64,000 nt of DNA from Onchidella celtica (GCA_963931925.1 OZ007575.1:29537252-29601251); one strand, 5' to 3'. Shown: positions 10,266 through 22,014, counted from the stretch's first letter. The notes: generated from the letters alone by a model not told the origin. Translations and numbers: made by a program.

Positions 10266-11105
10266 ATGTCAGAGAAGAACGGAGCTGAATGTAAAGCAAG
10301 GAGTTGCTTGACAGAGCGCATGTATGATTATTATTTGCAGCATGTGTTTGGCCAGAAGCCTAATGAATTTGAAACGTTTTTAATTTATCCATCTATCTAC
10401 AGTGGATGGAACAACAACCCAACATCAGAGCAGTTCAGAACATCTCTAAATGCCAATGCCAATGCCACTGCTGTCGATGGCACACAAGAGCTACAATTGA
10501 TCTCCACTTCACGTCAGGAAAAACAAGCTCATGATTTGATACATGTAGTGGATGAAGAGCTTATTGAGGCTGCATCGAAACTGGAATCACCCCTTATGCA
10601 GGATTCAGACTGGAGATACTCCTGTATCGTTTACACGGCAGGCTTTTTATCCAAGCGAACTTGCATTGCAGTGAGTGTTCAGCAGCATTGTCGTCAACAA
10701 GTGACACGAACTTAGACCACAGGTTTGCATTTCTCCATCGCTCGCTGCAACAAAGGTGGTCTTAGCATTCCGTCAGAAAGTGTCGTCCAAGTGATAATGA
10801 CTGCGGAGAAAGCATTCCACTTGCTAATTCCGCAACTCATGACAAGTTTGCCATCAGCGACTAATATTGATCTGCGCATCCTGAAAGACAAACTGCTCAG
10901 CCTTTTTCCCATACTAAATGATCACTATTTTGATCATGAGATCTTGATTGAAGAAAACCACATCACTCAACTTGTAAGAAAGATTGATTGTTTCTTTCTA
11001 CTTGCGGATGAGACTACTGAAGACTGGCAAATTACACCATCAGAGGACTATTTTACAAGGAAAGATCTCAAAGAGAATGAAACTGTTCTTTTCAGTGGAG
11101 TATAA
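10266..11105 (+). pseudogene. DNA-transposase C-terminal remnant (P/THAP-like?)
   Basis: Two open segments in the same frame, 10266-10712 and 10725-11105, are separated by a TAG at 10713-10715. The first has SDWRYSCIVYTAGFLSKR, recalling the 'Y-x-A-G-[FY]' block found near the C-terminus of P-element and related transposases. The second has CNKGGLSIPSESVVQVIMTAE, matching the 'GGL-x-x-PS' block that follows it in those proteins. A neighbouring frame around 10700-10745 (DTNLDHRFAFLH) also looks coding-like, so a frameshift is likely. No catalytic core or terminal repeats were identified. A host gene is unlikely given the break and the isolation. The superfamily call is tentative. Confidence 0.45.
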
Positions 11106-11633
11106 ACTGTTTGACATTACTAGATGGATATATGCTGTAATTCAAGCATGAAGAATAGAGGTTTGTGAGGAGAGAGAGAAAGAGTTGTGGGGGGGGGGGG
11201 GGGTGAGGAAGTGAAAGTGCAGATAAAGGGATGATTGTCTGGATGTGGCTTAAAATATTAAACTTTTGTTTTAAAAAAAAAACATAAACCAACATGCATT
11301 CTTACGTTGAAAAGTAGTAGGTTTAGCCTGCCTGCCTGGCATTTGAACCCAAACTGTATTTTTTCAAGGTCTAGATCTAGGTAAAAAGGCTAGGTAAATC
11401 ATAGAAGAGGGGCACCATAGGGTAGTAGAAAATTGGCGTATTTTGTCAGTGGTGGATAATGATAAATAAAAATTATATAAAAGGGGCTGAATCAAAAATT
11501 TCCGTCAATCTGTTATTGACAGCGTGGTTTAGTTTGTTGTTTTTTTTCTTTAATTATTCACACACAAAAAAAGAATTCATCATCAAGACGTTGATTCTAT
11601 TCTTCTTTCACGGCCCCGGCCCACCCCCATTTC
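11106..11633. other. No gene seen; homopolymer and microsatellite tracts
   Basis: Contains an agagaga tract, a run of about 14 G near 11189-11203 and A-rich stretches. Coding potential is not evident. Confidence 0.5.
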
Positions 11634-12530
11634 TTAATGATTGCTTTCAACCCTTGTTCCATCAGACAGTCCGATACCAAAGAAGTGGACGAATACTGTA
11701 TTTAATAACAAACAGAGGGCACCTTTGGGGTCGGTCGCTCCCTTGTTCACTGTCCTCTGGCAGATACCACGCCAGTAAAAGTTGCTCATCACCTTGTCTT
11801 TCGTATTCTTCACGGCGAGGCTCAGTATATACTCCCTCACTTTCTCGGGAAGTACTATGAACTGTAGAAGTCTTGTAATCGTAGCCTGTCTCATAAATCC
11901 TGTACAGTACCCCACCATGTCTCTCGAAGTATACAGCCTTGTTGCGTTGGTCGGGATTCTCTTCTGCTCCAACTTCTTGAGGTCTTTGTCTTCTTCCTGG
12001 AGTCGGATGAGTTCCTCCCGCGCGCATTCTGCCCTCGGCACTTTCAGCAACATACACTGGTCCTTCCTCTTCTCCTGGGCCCTCCTGGTCACCGCACCTA
12101 CCATCACCTCAGTATCAGGGTGGTACGGATCCTTCGCTCCGTCTACGTTCCCGACTACTAGGTCGCAGATGGTCTCCGGAAGACACAGCGCCGTCACTCT
12201 GCCCGTCAGGCAAGGCGTCCTTACGTCGATAAAGGCTTCCTCCACCGCCAGCAAGGAATTGTCAATCCTCGAAATGAGTTTCTTCCTACCGGTGAGCTGT
12301 CCGTCGTTCACCAGTGACGCCGCACCACAACACCTTCATAGCCGCTATCTCCCAGGACGTCTACTGCTCGATCTCCAAATCAAGCCCTTCATCACTGGTA
12401 ACCAGTTCCTCCACGGTCCTTCCGCCACTGCATCCTCCGCACGTAACAGGCACCGTTGGCTAGAGTTTCCCATCCTTCATTACCGCTTGGACGTCGATAC
12501 TGGTGTCAGCCGTCGTCACAATCTGTCTTG
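11634..12530 (-). pseudogene. Protease-side and pol remnants of the partial Gypsy element
   Basis: Minus-strand translation gives a segment with TPCLTGRVTALCLPETICDLVVGNVDG, as found downstream of gag/protease in this Gypsy family. It is followed by a stretch with LLQFIVLPEKVREYILSLA that looks like the zinc-binding run-up to integrase. The reverse transcriptase core is not visible between them. Part of a broken element. Confidence 0.55.
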
Positions 12531-13326
12531 ACAAGTTGCCTCCCGTATCCTTCTGGCCGGACGCATCTTCCGAAAGTTGCCTTCCACAAAGGTAACATTT
12601 CAACTCACCTTTGTCATTTACCTTGTACGACACTCCGTCGCCTTGTGTCCCGGCTTCTGGCACCTATGGCAGACCTGTGGGCTTCTGTGGCGCTCCCGCT
12701 GAGTATCCGGTTCCCTGCTACCGGGTACGCCTCCGCTGAGTCTGCGATGTCCTGTATCGTCTTTGGCTTCCTCTTCCTCACATGGGTCGCATCCATGAAC
12801 TGCTCTCTGACGAACAGGCCTCCCACTCCTTCGTAGGTTTAGTCCGTCTTCGACAGCTATAAAGATTATCCACCTCTCCAAATAGGTCTTGATCCTGATC
12901 AAAAACATGCCAACATGACCATGAGCCTGTCTCCGTCCTCTGACAGGTTGTACCTCTTCTACTCTGTCGCAGTCCTTAGCTTCATCGATTGGCACAAGCA
13001 TTCCAAGGCTCTCCCAGTCAGCAGGACAGCAGGATGTCGTGCAGGTGGATCTGGGCCAGTTGTCTCTGCGAATCTCTCGAAACGCAGCAACCAGCTATCC
13101 ATGTCGCCCTTTCTATCTTGAAATGCAAGCTTGGGTCTCTTGGAACTGGCGTAGTCGGTGGTCCTCTGCGTCAAGTCATCGCTTCCATATTGATGGTGGA
13201 TCCTCTCCATCTGAAGCTCGTGGTTTATTCTTTCTCTTTACAGTTGAGCCTGTCGCTGAGCCTCATTCTCCTGTCATTGGGCCTCTTTTTCTTTCCATCC
13301 TCAGCTGCTCCATTTTAAGTTTCTCC

Positions 13327-13337
13327 ATGCGCTCTTG
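13327..13337. repeat. Left target-site duplication of the LINE
   Basis: atgcgctcttg, identical to 14380-14390 at the other end of the LINE. Confidence 0.85.
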
Positions 13338-14379
13338 GAATTATGGAATCCCAGAGAAGATGGTGAACCTTATCAAGAGCATGTACGAGGGGACAAGTTG
13401 CAGAGTCGTACACGATGGCGAGCTTACTGACAGCTTTGATATCAAGACTGGTGTTAGGCAGGGTTGTTTGCTGTCCCCATTTCTGTTTGTCCTGGTGATT
13501 GATTGGCTTATGAAAGAAACCACCAGTGGAGGAAGAAATGGCATACAATGGACCCCATGGACACAGCTGGACGATCTAGATTTTGCAGATGACTTGGCAC
13601 TATTGTCACACACACACGACCAGATGCAAGCAAAGACTACAGCTCTAAACAAAATTTCAGAATCTATTGGATTGAGGATACATCCTGCAAAGTCGAAGGT
13701 CCTAAAAATTGTTGCACCCCCAAGCGCACAAGTCAGAGTAGGAGATCAACCACTGGAAGATGTAGAGTCCTTCTGCTATCTTGGTACAATGATACATTGA
13801 CAATAAGGGAGGAACAGAGGCAGAAGTCAAAGCACGAATTGGAAAGGCACAGGCAGCTTTCACGTCTTTGAGCAAGATTTGGAGAACCAAGGATATATCT
13901 CTAAAAACAAAGCTGAGGATATTCAACTCGAACGTGAAGTCAGTCCTGTTGTATGGGTGTGAGACTTGGAATGCGTCTCAGGCCTGCATAAAGAGAATCC
14001 AAGTTTTCATCAACAGATGTTTGAGGAAGCTACTTAAGATCAGATGGACAGACAAGGTCAGCAATGAAATTGTATGGAAAAGAACAAGACAGAGCCCAGT
14101 CAGAGAGGAAATTGGTAGGAGGCGATGGAGATGGATCGGCCACACTCTCAGGAGGCCAGGAAACAGCATCACGAAGAAGGTATTGGATTGGAATCCCCAG
14201 GGCAAGAGATCAAGAGGAAGGCCGCGCGGAACGTGGAGAAGAGCCAGAGAAAATGATGTGCAACGAAGCGGAAAGACTTGGAATAATGTAAAGAGGCTGG
14301 CCCATGATAGAGAGGGATGGAAAGTGTTTGTTGGTGGCCTATACCCTGATCCAGGGTGAGAAAGGCAATGATGATGATG
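13338..14379 (+). mobile_element. RTE-like LINE, 5'-truncated, with TSD and (atg)n tail
   Basis: The RT C-terminal half is well preserved: GVRQGCLLSPFLFVLVIDWL, then LDDLDFADDLALLSHTH with the catalytic FADD box (about 13570-13615), then the thumb and tail region ending RRRWRWIGHTLRRPGNSI and WKVFVGGLYPDPG. The endonuclease and front half of RT are absent, the usual 5' truncation. One frameshift near 13797 separates the two open segments. The tail is a short (atg)n run at 14368-14380. An 11-bp direct repeat, atgcgctcttg, lies at 13327-13337 and 14380-14390 (9 bp if the tail overlap is excluded). This marks target-primed insertion into the Gypsy gag region. Confidence 0.9.
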
Positions 14380-14390
14380 ATGCGCTCTTG
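14380..14390. repeat. Right target-site duplication of the LINE
   Basis: atgcgctcttg; the first two bases overlap the (atg)n tail, so the certain part is gcgctcttg. Confidence 0.85.
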
Positions 14391-14636
14391 AGCCCCCATC
14401 TGTCGTTGAGCTTCCTTCTCCTGAGCCTCCAGCTCTCGTTCCCTTTCCAGGCCTTCACGGCCGTCTCTCCTGCCCAGTGAGCTCAAGGGCCTTCGCCTCC
14501 TGGCTAAGCCTGCCAATAACTTCTGACATGTGGATATCCTCGATGAGGATATACAATTTACTGTAATTTAGAAGCACTTCGATGGTCTGTATTAAATCTG
14601 ATCGGATCTGATCGGATCCCGGACGAGCCTCCAATA

Positions 14637-15076
14637 TGTAACAGTTGACGTAAATTTCAGCACGTTATGATGAGTTAGATAATCTGAACTGCTACCCTTT
14701 AAAAAACGAACTGTTGTAGAAATGAATGAAACAGGATCCGCTGAACGACTAACATTAACTTTTAATAACTAGATGAACACAGGATATCTCACAACTTATT
14801 TACGAGGAAGGCACGTAGGTCTACCTATAAAAAACTTAAACTTGGTCTTGCACACACACACCCTCACTCGCTTGCCATCCAGAAACTACGAATCGCACTT
14901 AGACACGTCCCAGAAATGTGTCACTCCAAGGCCAACTTAGCGCAACTACTCCAACATGAATGATATAGTACGGTCTCGATACACAGCGAGACACAAAAGA
15001 CAAGTAAAAACTAGCACACGAAAGGTCGCCGAGGGCTGCGGACAATATTGTTAGCCCGTAGGGCTAGGACGCTACA
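14637..15076 (-). repeat. 5' LTR of the partial Gypsy element
   Basis: A 440-bp segment bounded by plus-strand tgtaacag at the inner end and gctaca at the outer end, giving the canonical TG...CA on the minus strand. The inner boundary is followed by a primer-binding-type motif. No partner LTR was seen, so the boundaries rest on motif logic. Confidence 0.6.
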
Positions 15077-15430
15077 ATTGGAATTTAGCTCATATTTTGC
15101 CTATGGTATTATGGTGTTCAGGATATTTGTCCTCATATTTCATTCAATTTTATTTTTCTGATCACAAATTTCCACCGCAAGAAAGAAATAACCAACTTTA
15201 AATGTGGAAATCAGGAAATGTGCAAAGAAAGATGATATCTCTGAATAAAATCTTTCACTTTGAATTTTACCTTCCTGGCTGCTGATTTGGGCCGCAAAGT
15301 CATGGTTGGCATTGTCTACTTCGCCTGCTTCCTCTTGACTTTCCCCAGGTTCGAGCTGCCCACTGTAAAATTATATTACAATTTGAAAAAAAAAATGCAC
15401 AACAATAATTAACTAGTTATGAATAGCTAG
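15077..15430. other. No gene seen
   Basis: AT-rich stretch between the Gypsy LTR and the degenerate array. Confidence 0.5.
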
Positions 15431-18400
15431 GGCAATGAGATAGCAATATTTAAGTGAACTCGAATGTTTTAGAAACTTTAAATTAAACTGAAATTAGTTT
15501 AAAATTACTATTAAAATTAAAAATCTAATTAAAGCCAAACGAGTAGTTTTAAAATCTGCAGTTAAATTCAGATCAGTCAATACATTCCTATGAAATCAAA
15601 ATATAACTACAATGAGATTTAAGAATTGTATCACACTAAAATGAGTTTGATAAAATTCCACCCACGCTCACTTGTTTAAAAAAATAATTCCCTTAGAAAC
15701 CTTTTTTTTTTTTAAAAACTCCAATTGAACTCAAATGTCTTAAAAAGCCCTTATTGAACTCAAACGTGTTGCAAAATTCTCATTTAGCTTAATGAGCTAA
15801 ACAAATTCAACATTAAACTTAAAAGAGTTAAAAATTATTGTTCAGCACAGACAAGCTACAAAATTTTCAGTTAAGTCAAATGAGCCGAAATTCCCCTTCA
15901 ATCTCAAATGAGCCTAAAAAAATAACTCCACGAAATTCAAAAACTCGTGTATTAAGCTCAAATGAGTTTGGAAATTTCTGTTTAAATGTTTCAAAATGTC
16001 CGCATTAACCTGAAAGAAATTTACAAAATTTGTATTAAATTCATAATTGTTAAGAAAAAAACCACACACAATTAAAATTAAATGAGTTCCCATTTAACTG
16101 AACTAAGTTTTAAAATCGACATTGAACTTAAATGAGGCAAAAATAAATATTAAACTAGTTTTTAAAAGGGAACGGATTGAAGTCAGATATGTCGATATAT
16201 ATATTCAAATTAAACCACTAAAGTCGAATGGGTTTTAAAAATTACTTTACACTCAAATGAGCTTAGGAATTGATACAGACTCGAATAGGTTTGACAAATT
16301 ATTTTACATTCAAATGGTTTTATAAAATTACTTGAGTCTTAAAAAATTCCCATTAAAAACGAAAGACGTTAAGGAAAAATCCCAGTGGAACTCAAATGAG
16401 ATACAAAATTCTCATGCAGCTTAAATGAGCTGAATAAATTCCCATAAAACTGAAATGAATTTTTAAAAATTCCCAAATCAAATGAAATGAATTAAAAATC
16501 CTTAACTGAACTCAAATGAGTCTAAAGAAATGAAACGAATAAATTTTATATATTCCCAACAAGCCGAAACGAGTTGGAAAATTTTCTTATAAACTGAAAT
16601 GAGGTTTAAAAAAATTCCCTTTAACCTCAATGAGTTTATAAAATTCCTGTCAGATGAGTTTTAAAAATGTCCTCTTTAGACTCGATTGACTTAAAAAATT
16701 CCCATTACACTCAAATGAGTCTAAAAATTTCTATTAAACTCAGTGCTTCAAAACACCTAATTAAAGTCTTATGAGGTAAAAGAAAAATATCATTCAACTC
16801 AAATGTCAATAAATTGCGATTTAGGTCAAATGAACAAAATCATCTTTAAACATTGAGTAAAAAATCAAATTAAATCAGTTTTAAAACCCCTATTCAACTC
16901 CAGTAGAAAAAATCTTTACAACTCAAATGAGCTTTAAAGTAACATGAAATTCAAATAAATTTTAAAAATTCCATTACATTCAAATGAATTTGAAAAAAAT
17001 CCATTATACTGACTTGAGTTTAAAATTCGCAGTAAACATGAGTTGTTTTTTTTTAAAATCCGAATTATATTAAAATGCAATTTTTTTTTCTAACTCAAAT
17101 GAGTAAGAAAATCTCATTAAATTTGAATGATTTTCTCATTTAACTAACCTGGGGGAAAAAATCGCCCATGTTAAAAATTTCCCATGAAATTTAAATCAAT
17201 TAAAAATCCCTTACTCAAAGGAATTTAAAAATTGCCCAGAAGTGTCAAATGAGTAAAAAATAAAATCACCATTATGAGTTTTTAAAACTTCCGAATAAGT
17301 CCGAAATGAATTAATAGTTCACCATTGAAATCACATGTCACATTAAAATCTACAAATTTAAAACCACGAAATTCAAAGGAGTTTTAAAAAAATCGAATTA
17401 AACTCATATGTTTAAAAATTCTAAGGTTAAAAGGTGTTCCTGAACTCAAATGATTCAAAATTTCCCATTAAAATCAAATTAGATTTGAAAATCTCATTCA
17501 ACTCAAATGAATGGAAAATGTCCCTAGTCAATCCACATGAGTTGAAAAATCCTAATTTAAGTCAAATGAGCTAAAAAATTAGAAATAGAATGAAATTAAT
17601 TAAAATTACCCCAAAAACATAATAAGAAATTCATTGATTTTTAAATATTTAAAAAGGAACCAATTAAACTCAATGTTTTAAAATCCCAACTGCATTGAAA
17701 TGGCTTTAAAAAACTCTCATTAAACTCAAATGAGTTTTAAAAGTTTCCTAATAAATTGAAATGAGTCAAAAATTCTTATTGAACTCAGGCGTTACAAAAT
17801 TGCTTGTTAACTCAAAGGAGTTAAAGAAAATTCTTTTTATTCTCAAATGTCTCTGACACCCCCCCCCCCCCCCGAAAAAAACTTGAGCGAGTGAAAATTT
17901 TTCCCAGTAAATTTAAATGAGATTGAACATTTCCCTTTAATTATAAATGAGTTTGAAAAAATCCTAATAAACCTGAATTGAATTTAGAAAATTCCTGTTA
18001 AAACTCCGATGAGCTAAAAAAATTCCCATTAAACTCGGATGATCTAGAAAGGTTCCATTAACTCAAATGTTTTAAATTCGTATGAAACTCAATGACCACT
18101 TAAACAGACGAATCAATAAATTCACAATAAAATCAAATGAGCTGGAAAACCCATTAGACTCAAACGATTTTTTAAAAATTTCATTACACTCAAAATGAAT
18201 TGTACAAAATGCCATTACATTCATTTGATTTTAAAAAATTTCCTTACAAATGAAATTAGCTTTTAAGAATCCAGTTGAAATGAAATGAGTTAAAAAATTT
18301 GTTGCTGATGTCAAATGAGTCTAAAAAATCATCGGTGAACTCAAATGACTGAAAAAAATTCCGTTATTGAACTAAAATAAGTAACATTTTTGCTTTTAAC

Positions 18401-18800
18401 TTAAATTACATAATTTGCTTTTAACTTAAATTACTTAATTTGCTTTTGACTTACTTTAATGATATTTTTAAAAATTCCTTTTATACTCATATGAGATAAA
18501 AACCCATTAAAGTCAAACTCTCCATGAAACTGAAATGAGTTTTTTAAAAATTCCCTAAGACAACTCCCTTAAAATTTCCTTTAAACTCAAAGGAGTTTCT
18601 AAAAACATTCATTAAATCAAAATTCCCATGAAACTCTCGAATAATTTTTTTGTTGCTTAAGCTCAAATGAGTTAAAATGCCCTACTAAATGCACACTATT
18701 AAAACCCATGAACTGAAGGAGTTTAAAATCCCATTAACATATGAGTAGCCCCATTAAACTCAGTGAGACAAAAAAATCCCTCATTATACTTATATGAGTT
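15430..18800. repeat. Degenerate AT-rich minisatellite, ~27-35-bp units with a palindromic core
   Basis: About 3.3 kb built from a highly diverged unit resembling attaaactcaaatgagttt followed by aaaaattccc. The core actcaaatgagt forms a small stem (AAACTC/GAGTTT) around aaat or similar. Spacings measured around 17720-17840 are 31, 28, 27 and 31 bp, so on the order of 110 units fit. Units differ widely, which indicates age. A run of about 15 C interrupts it at 17861-17875. No genes. Confidence 0.9.
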
Positions 18801-18829
18801 AAAATGTTTGAATGTTTCTTATTATGGTT

Positions 18830-19340
18830 TTAGACAGGTGCCAAGACAGTATCAGTAAAAAGCGAATTCGCACATATATCGAATCCACAGATAATGAGCT
18901 TGGAAATAGCGAACTTGTAGAGAGTGAATTTGGAAATTTGAAAGTCTGAAATAGAGAATTCCCATTTATCAAACTCTGAAATAGCGAATATGGAAATAAC
19001 GATTTTGTAAACAGGGAGGGGATTAGCATACTTATATAGCAAACTGGGAAAGACCAAGCTTTCATTGCCGGCTTCGGAGAATGCACTCATCAGATACCGA
19101 CCTCCTCAATGGCAAACTCACAATATCGAACATGGACCAAACTCGGAAATATCGAATACTCAATTAGGAAAGTGGCCAATAGGCAGAACTCGCATTATGG
19201 AAAACACGTTTTAAGAGACTTCTTTTAAACAAGTTGCTTAACGAACCGAAGGTCTTTTCATCACATTTTTGACTGGTTTCTTTTAAGACTTGTTTTTAGA
19301 AGGCCAAGATATAGGAGTCCATTTTCTTTTAACCCTCAAA
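18830..19340. repeat. Second degenerate array (gaaatagcgaa-type, ~20-25 bp)
   Basis: Directly after the first array, a different motif recurs with errors: gaaatagcgaa, gagtgaatttggaaat, ctgaaatagcgaatatgg, ggaaatatcgaatac. It is probably another decayed tandem repeat; unit boundaries are blurred. Confidence 0.6.
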
Positions 19341-20169
19341 TGGTTTTAGGACAGATTTCCGTAAACGGTGACCGGATCTACTGTATTTGGATTATTTTTC
19401 CGATAACACCTGGTGATTATGACTATTTTGTGAAAATAAAGAGTTTTTTATTGATACAACATTAAAACAACAAGAACAACACTCTTGAGAGTCAAGTTTG
19501 TTGCAAATGTGATTAAGATAACGGAGCATAAAATTTACCTCCTCCTCCTCCCCCCCCCCCCCCCTCCCCAACCCCTTTCCCCCATTATTCCAAGATTGGT
19601 ACCAACTAAAGATTAGGAAAAAATGCAAATTGTGCTTTACATATCAATTGTACGAAAATTCTAGAGCCAAATACTTTCCTGTTTAGATGACGAAACCATT
19701 TTGGCCGTTTTATAAATCACATTTTGTTCTTGCTGTTTCGTAACATTTACCCAATTCATTACTTCCGTGTGCTTTGTGAGCTGAGGGGAGGAACAAAATC
19801 TCTGTGTGCAAGTTTTCCAGCTGTCAAATGCATCAAAATTTACGCAGCTGTTGTCAAAATATCATCAGAGTGAGATTTCACTTAACTCTAATTAGTCTCT
19901 ATTATATGATTAAGCAAAAAAAAAAAAAAAAACAATCGTTATCACGTTTATTGATGGAATTGCCTGAAAGTGAAACTACGAGGTACACACATGGTGGAAA
20001 AATGGCTGTCCTTTTAGGGCGTAACAAGTTTTTATTGTACTTTCCATACATTTTTTTCCTTTCATCGAGTTTATCGAGGTCATTTTTCTTTTTTTTTCTC
20101 AACATTTTTGCTTTAAGCAACTTAGAAGTCCTCCAACTTTATCGGAAACTGTCCACCTTGAAGTGCGAG
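19341..20169. other. No gene seen; homopolymer tracts
   Basis: Contains a C run at about 19551-19564, A runs at 19916-19932 and T-rich tracts near 20080-20100. No supported coding region. Confidence 0.5.
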
Positions 20170-20189
20170 GGCATGCATTTTTGAATTTT

Positions 20190-20310
20190 TATTTGTTTAG
20201 TTGCAGGCCCATATATGCATCTCACCCAATGCAGACAGAAAAAGATGACCAACTTTTTTACATTATATATAATTTTAAACTGTCATTTCTAAGCAGACCA
20301 CAGTCTCCCT
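20190..20310 (+). repeat. Dispersed repeat R2, uninterrupted copy
   Basis: Shares gcatctcacccaat, gcagacagaaaaagatgacc, aacttttttacatta and aactgtcatttct with 31043-31250. The copy here lacks the tctagatc-rich block found in the other. Confidence 0.8.
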
Positions 20311-20775
20311 TTTACGTTTTTTGTTTTTTTTTTTGCCTCATGACAAAATCCGCGTTAGGGGAACATTGCATGGCGGGAAGATACTTTCAAGGTCCCCACA
20401 ATAACATAATAATTCTGTTCCATGTGAATGGGAGCATAAGCCATTATAAAAAATAATCAGTTGAAACGGCGGCGATACACCCAGTGCAAACAGAATATTG
20501 AATTCATAATGCTTCCAATAAGGAGTAGGCCTGGGGGGTGTGGGGTGGGTGTGTAGGTCTGCGTTGCCGACGAAGATTTTCAAAAGTCCCAAGAATCCAT
20601 ATAGAAAAAATCGCAAGATGAAGTAAATCCCAAAAAATACATTTAAAATTTACAGTTTATTGTACATTGAATTTAAACTAAGCAATGTAGTGATTAGCTT
20701 GCAGAGCACGCAAAAGTTCTTCTTAATAGGCAATTTCAAACTGCCTTCCTTAGCCCATTTACTGATTTAGCCTTA

Positions 20776-21139
20776 GGCCGTGTTTATAGAGAAAGCGGGT
20801 AGGCGGGTTGCCGCGAGATGGTTACTCGCGCAAGAAAACTCGCGCCTAAGCACTCGCGCGGTTGGTGTTCATAGCAAGGCGGGAAAAGGAAAGACGAGGC
20901 CAACATCCATCGTGAAGCCAAGAAAAGTACACAGCCAACACAACGCGACACACGCGGAACAAGAACACACAATTGGTTCTGGTAATTTCCCGCGCTGGTC
21001 GGCAAAATTGCCGCCTCGAGAGACACGAGTTGTCTATGTACACTTACAAAGCATATTGAGTAACATTCCTCGCGCGAGTTCTCTCGGGTCGAATCAAGCG
21101 TGCGATTTCCCGAAACCCGCCGTCTCTATAAACGCTACC
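20776..21139. mobile_element. PIF/Harbinger-like MITE, GC-rich
   Basis: A 364-bp element with imperfect terminal inverted repeats: left ggccgtgtttatagaga, right (reverse-complemented) ggtagcgtttatagaga. It is flanked by TTA at 20773-20775 and 21140-21142, the 3-bp duplication typical of PIF/Harbinger. The interior is rich in CG dinucleotides (cgcgcgag, actcgcgc), in sharp contrast with the AT-rich surroundings. No transposase. Confidence 0.75.
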
Positions 21140-21142
21140 TTA

Positions 21143-21540
21143 TTCACCATACGTCACCAATGGTATTGTGAGTGGATGGGCAATAAATCCCAAGATCTAT
21201 TAAGCCAAGATTCCAAGATAACCCCCAAAAATACCAACATCTTGCTAAAAATCCCAAGGACAGGCAATGCTAGTGGGACTACACCTCCGTCCAAACAGTT
21301 GGAATACCGCCAAATTATAGTCGGCCTGGTTGTCAGATTGAAATTTTGCAAAACAGTACCAGAAAAAAGGCAGAAATAAACCAAAACTTCAGAGGAGTTT
21401 GAACGGAGGGTACATGAGAAAAATATCCTCTCAACTACAACATTGGTGACTGGGGTTATGAGGCAAACAAAGACAAAGGTGTTCAGCTGTTTAAATGGTT
21501 CATGGTGAAGTACTTGTATATCAATACAAAATTATTGCAT
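21143..21540. other. No gene seen
   Basis: Non-coding stretch between the MITE and a LINE 3' fragment. Confidence 0.5.
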
Positions 21541-21544
21541 GTGC

Positions 21545-21940
21545 AGGAATCAAAGATCAGACTGATGCGTACCCTGGTAACATCAATACTCTGTGAATCG
21601 TGGACTTTAACAGCTAAGATAGAAAAGAGAATACAGTCCACTGAGATGAGATGCTTTCGAAGACTCCTGGGCATTTCCTACAAAGATCATAGTTACCACG
21701 AACGAAGAAATTCCGAACACAGTCAGGCAAGACGTTGGGCCATACCTTGGTCAAGAGACGTACGCTCAAATGGTATGGCCATGTCATGAGATCACCAGGG
21801 AGAAGGAGAGGCAGACAGAGAAAGAGATGCGAGGACAATATCCCAGAATGGACGGGCTTTAGGTTGAGCGAAAAACGAGGTCAGAAAAGGATACTGGTTG
21901 CCAGATTATCTGTGGCGCCCCAAACGGTCCACAAGACTAC
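21545..21940 (+). mobile_element. LINE 3' fragment (RT C-terminal region)
   Basis: Translations in two frames match the conserved end of a common invertebrate LINE ORF2: CESWTLTAKIEKRIQSTEMR and CFRRLLGISYKDH (about 21590-21690), LKWYGHVMRSPGRRRGRQRK and the CEDNIPEWTG segment (about 21760-21855). At least one frameshift lies between them. RT catalytic boxes are absent, so this is a heavily 5'-truncated dead copy. It is followed by a GA microsatellite. Confidence 0.75.
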
Positions 21941-21942
21941 GG

Positions 21943-21948
21943 GGTAGA

Positions 21949-22014
<66 letters not shown>

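Larger units (their letters stand above)
12618..14520 (-). pseudogene. gag region of the partial Gypsy element
   Basis: The region carries an arginine/glutamate-rich N-terminal helix (about 14390-14516), a gag-like segment with WLLRFERFAETTGPDPPAR (about 13040-13110), and a CCHC zinc knuckle, CHRCQKPGHKATEC (about 12622-12665), followed by an arginine-rich end. This is the usual order in Gypsy gag proteins that bind RNA. It is interrupted by the LINE at 13338-14379. Part of a broken element. Confidence 0.7.
11634..15076 (-). mobile_element. Gypsy-type LTR retrotransposon, partial, with LINE insertion
   Basis: Minus-strand element. From its 5' side: an LTR at 14637-15076 (begins TGTAGCG, ends TGTTACA on the minus strand); a primer-site-like ttggaggctcgtccggga next to it; a gag region (about 14520 down to 12618) with the zinc knuckle CHRCQKPGHKATEC; and protease-side and pol pieces (down to 11634). 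A 3' LTR was not found, and most of pol is absent from the visible stretch. A plus-strand RTE-like LINE (13338-14379) is inserted in the gag region. Broken fossil with several breaks; at least moderately old because the nested LINE is itself decayed. Confidence 0.8.

Noticed and set aside
11782-12531. 249-residue plus-strand open frame
   Set aside because: It is the antisense shadow of the Gypsy pol and gag remnants.
15430-18800. CRISPR-like regular repeats
   Set aside because: Units are heavily diverged with no unique spacers of constant length; the genome is eukaryotic.
20780-21379. 199-residue plus-strand open frame
   Set aside because: It starts inside the MITE and runs through its right end; GC-rich TIR DNA lacks stops by chance.
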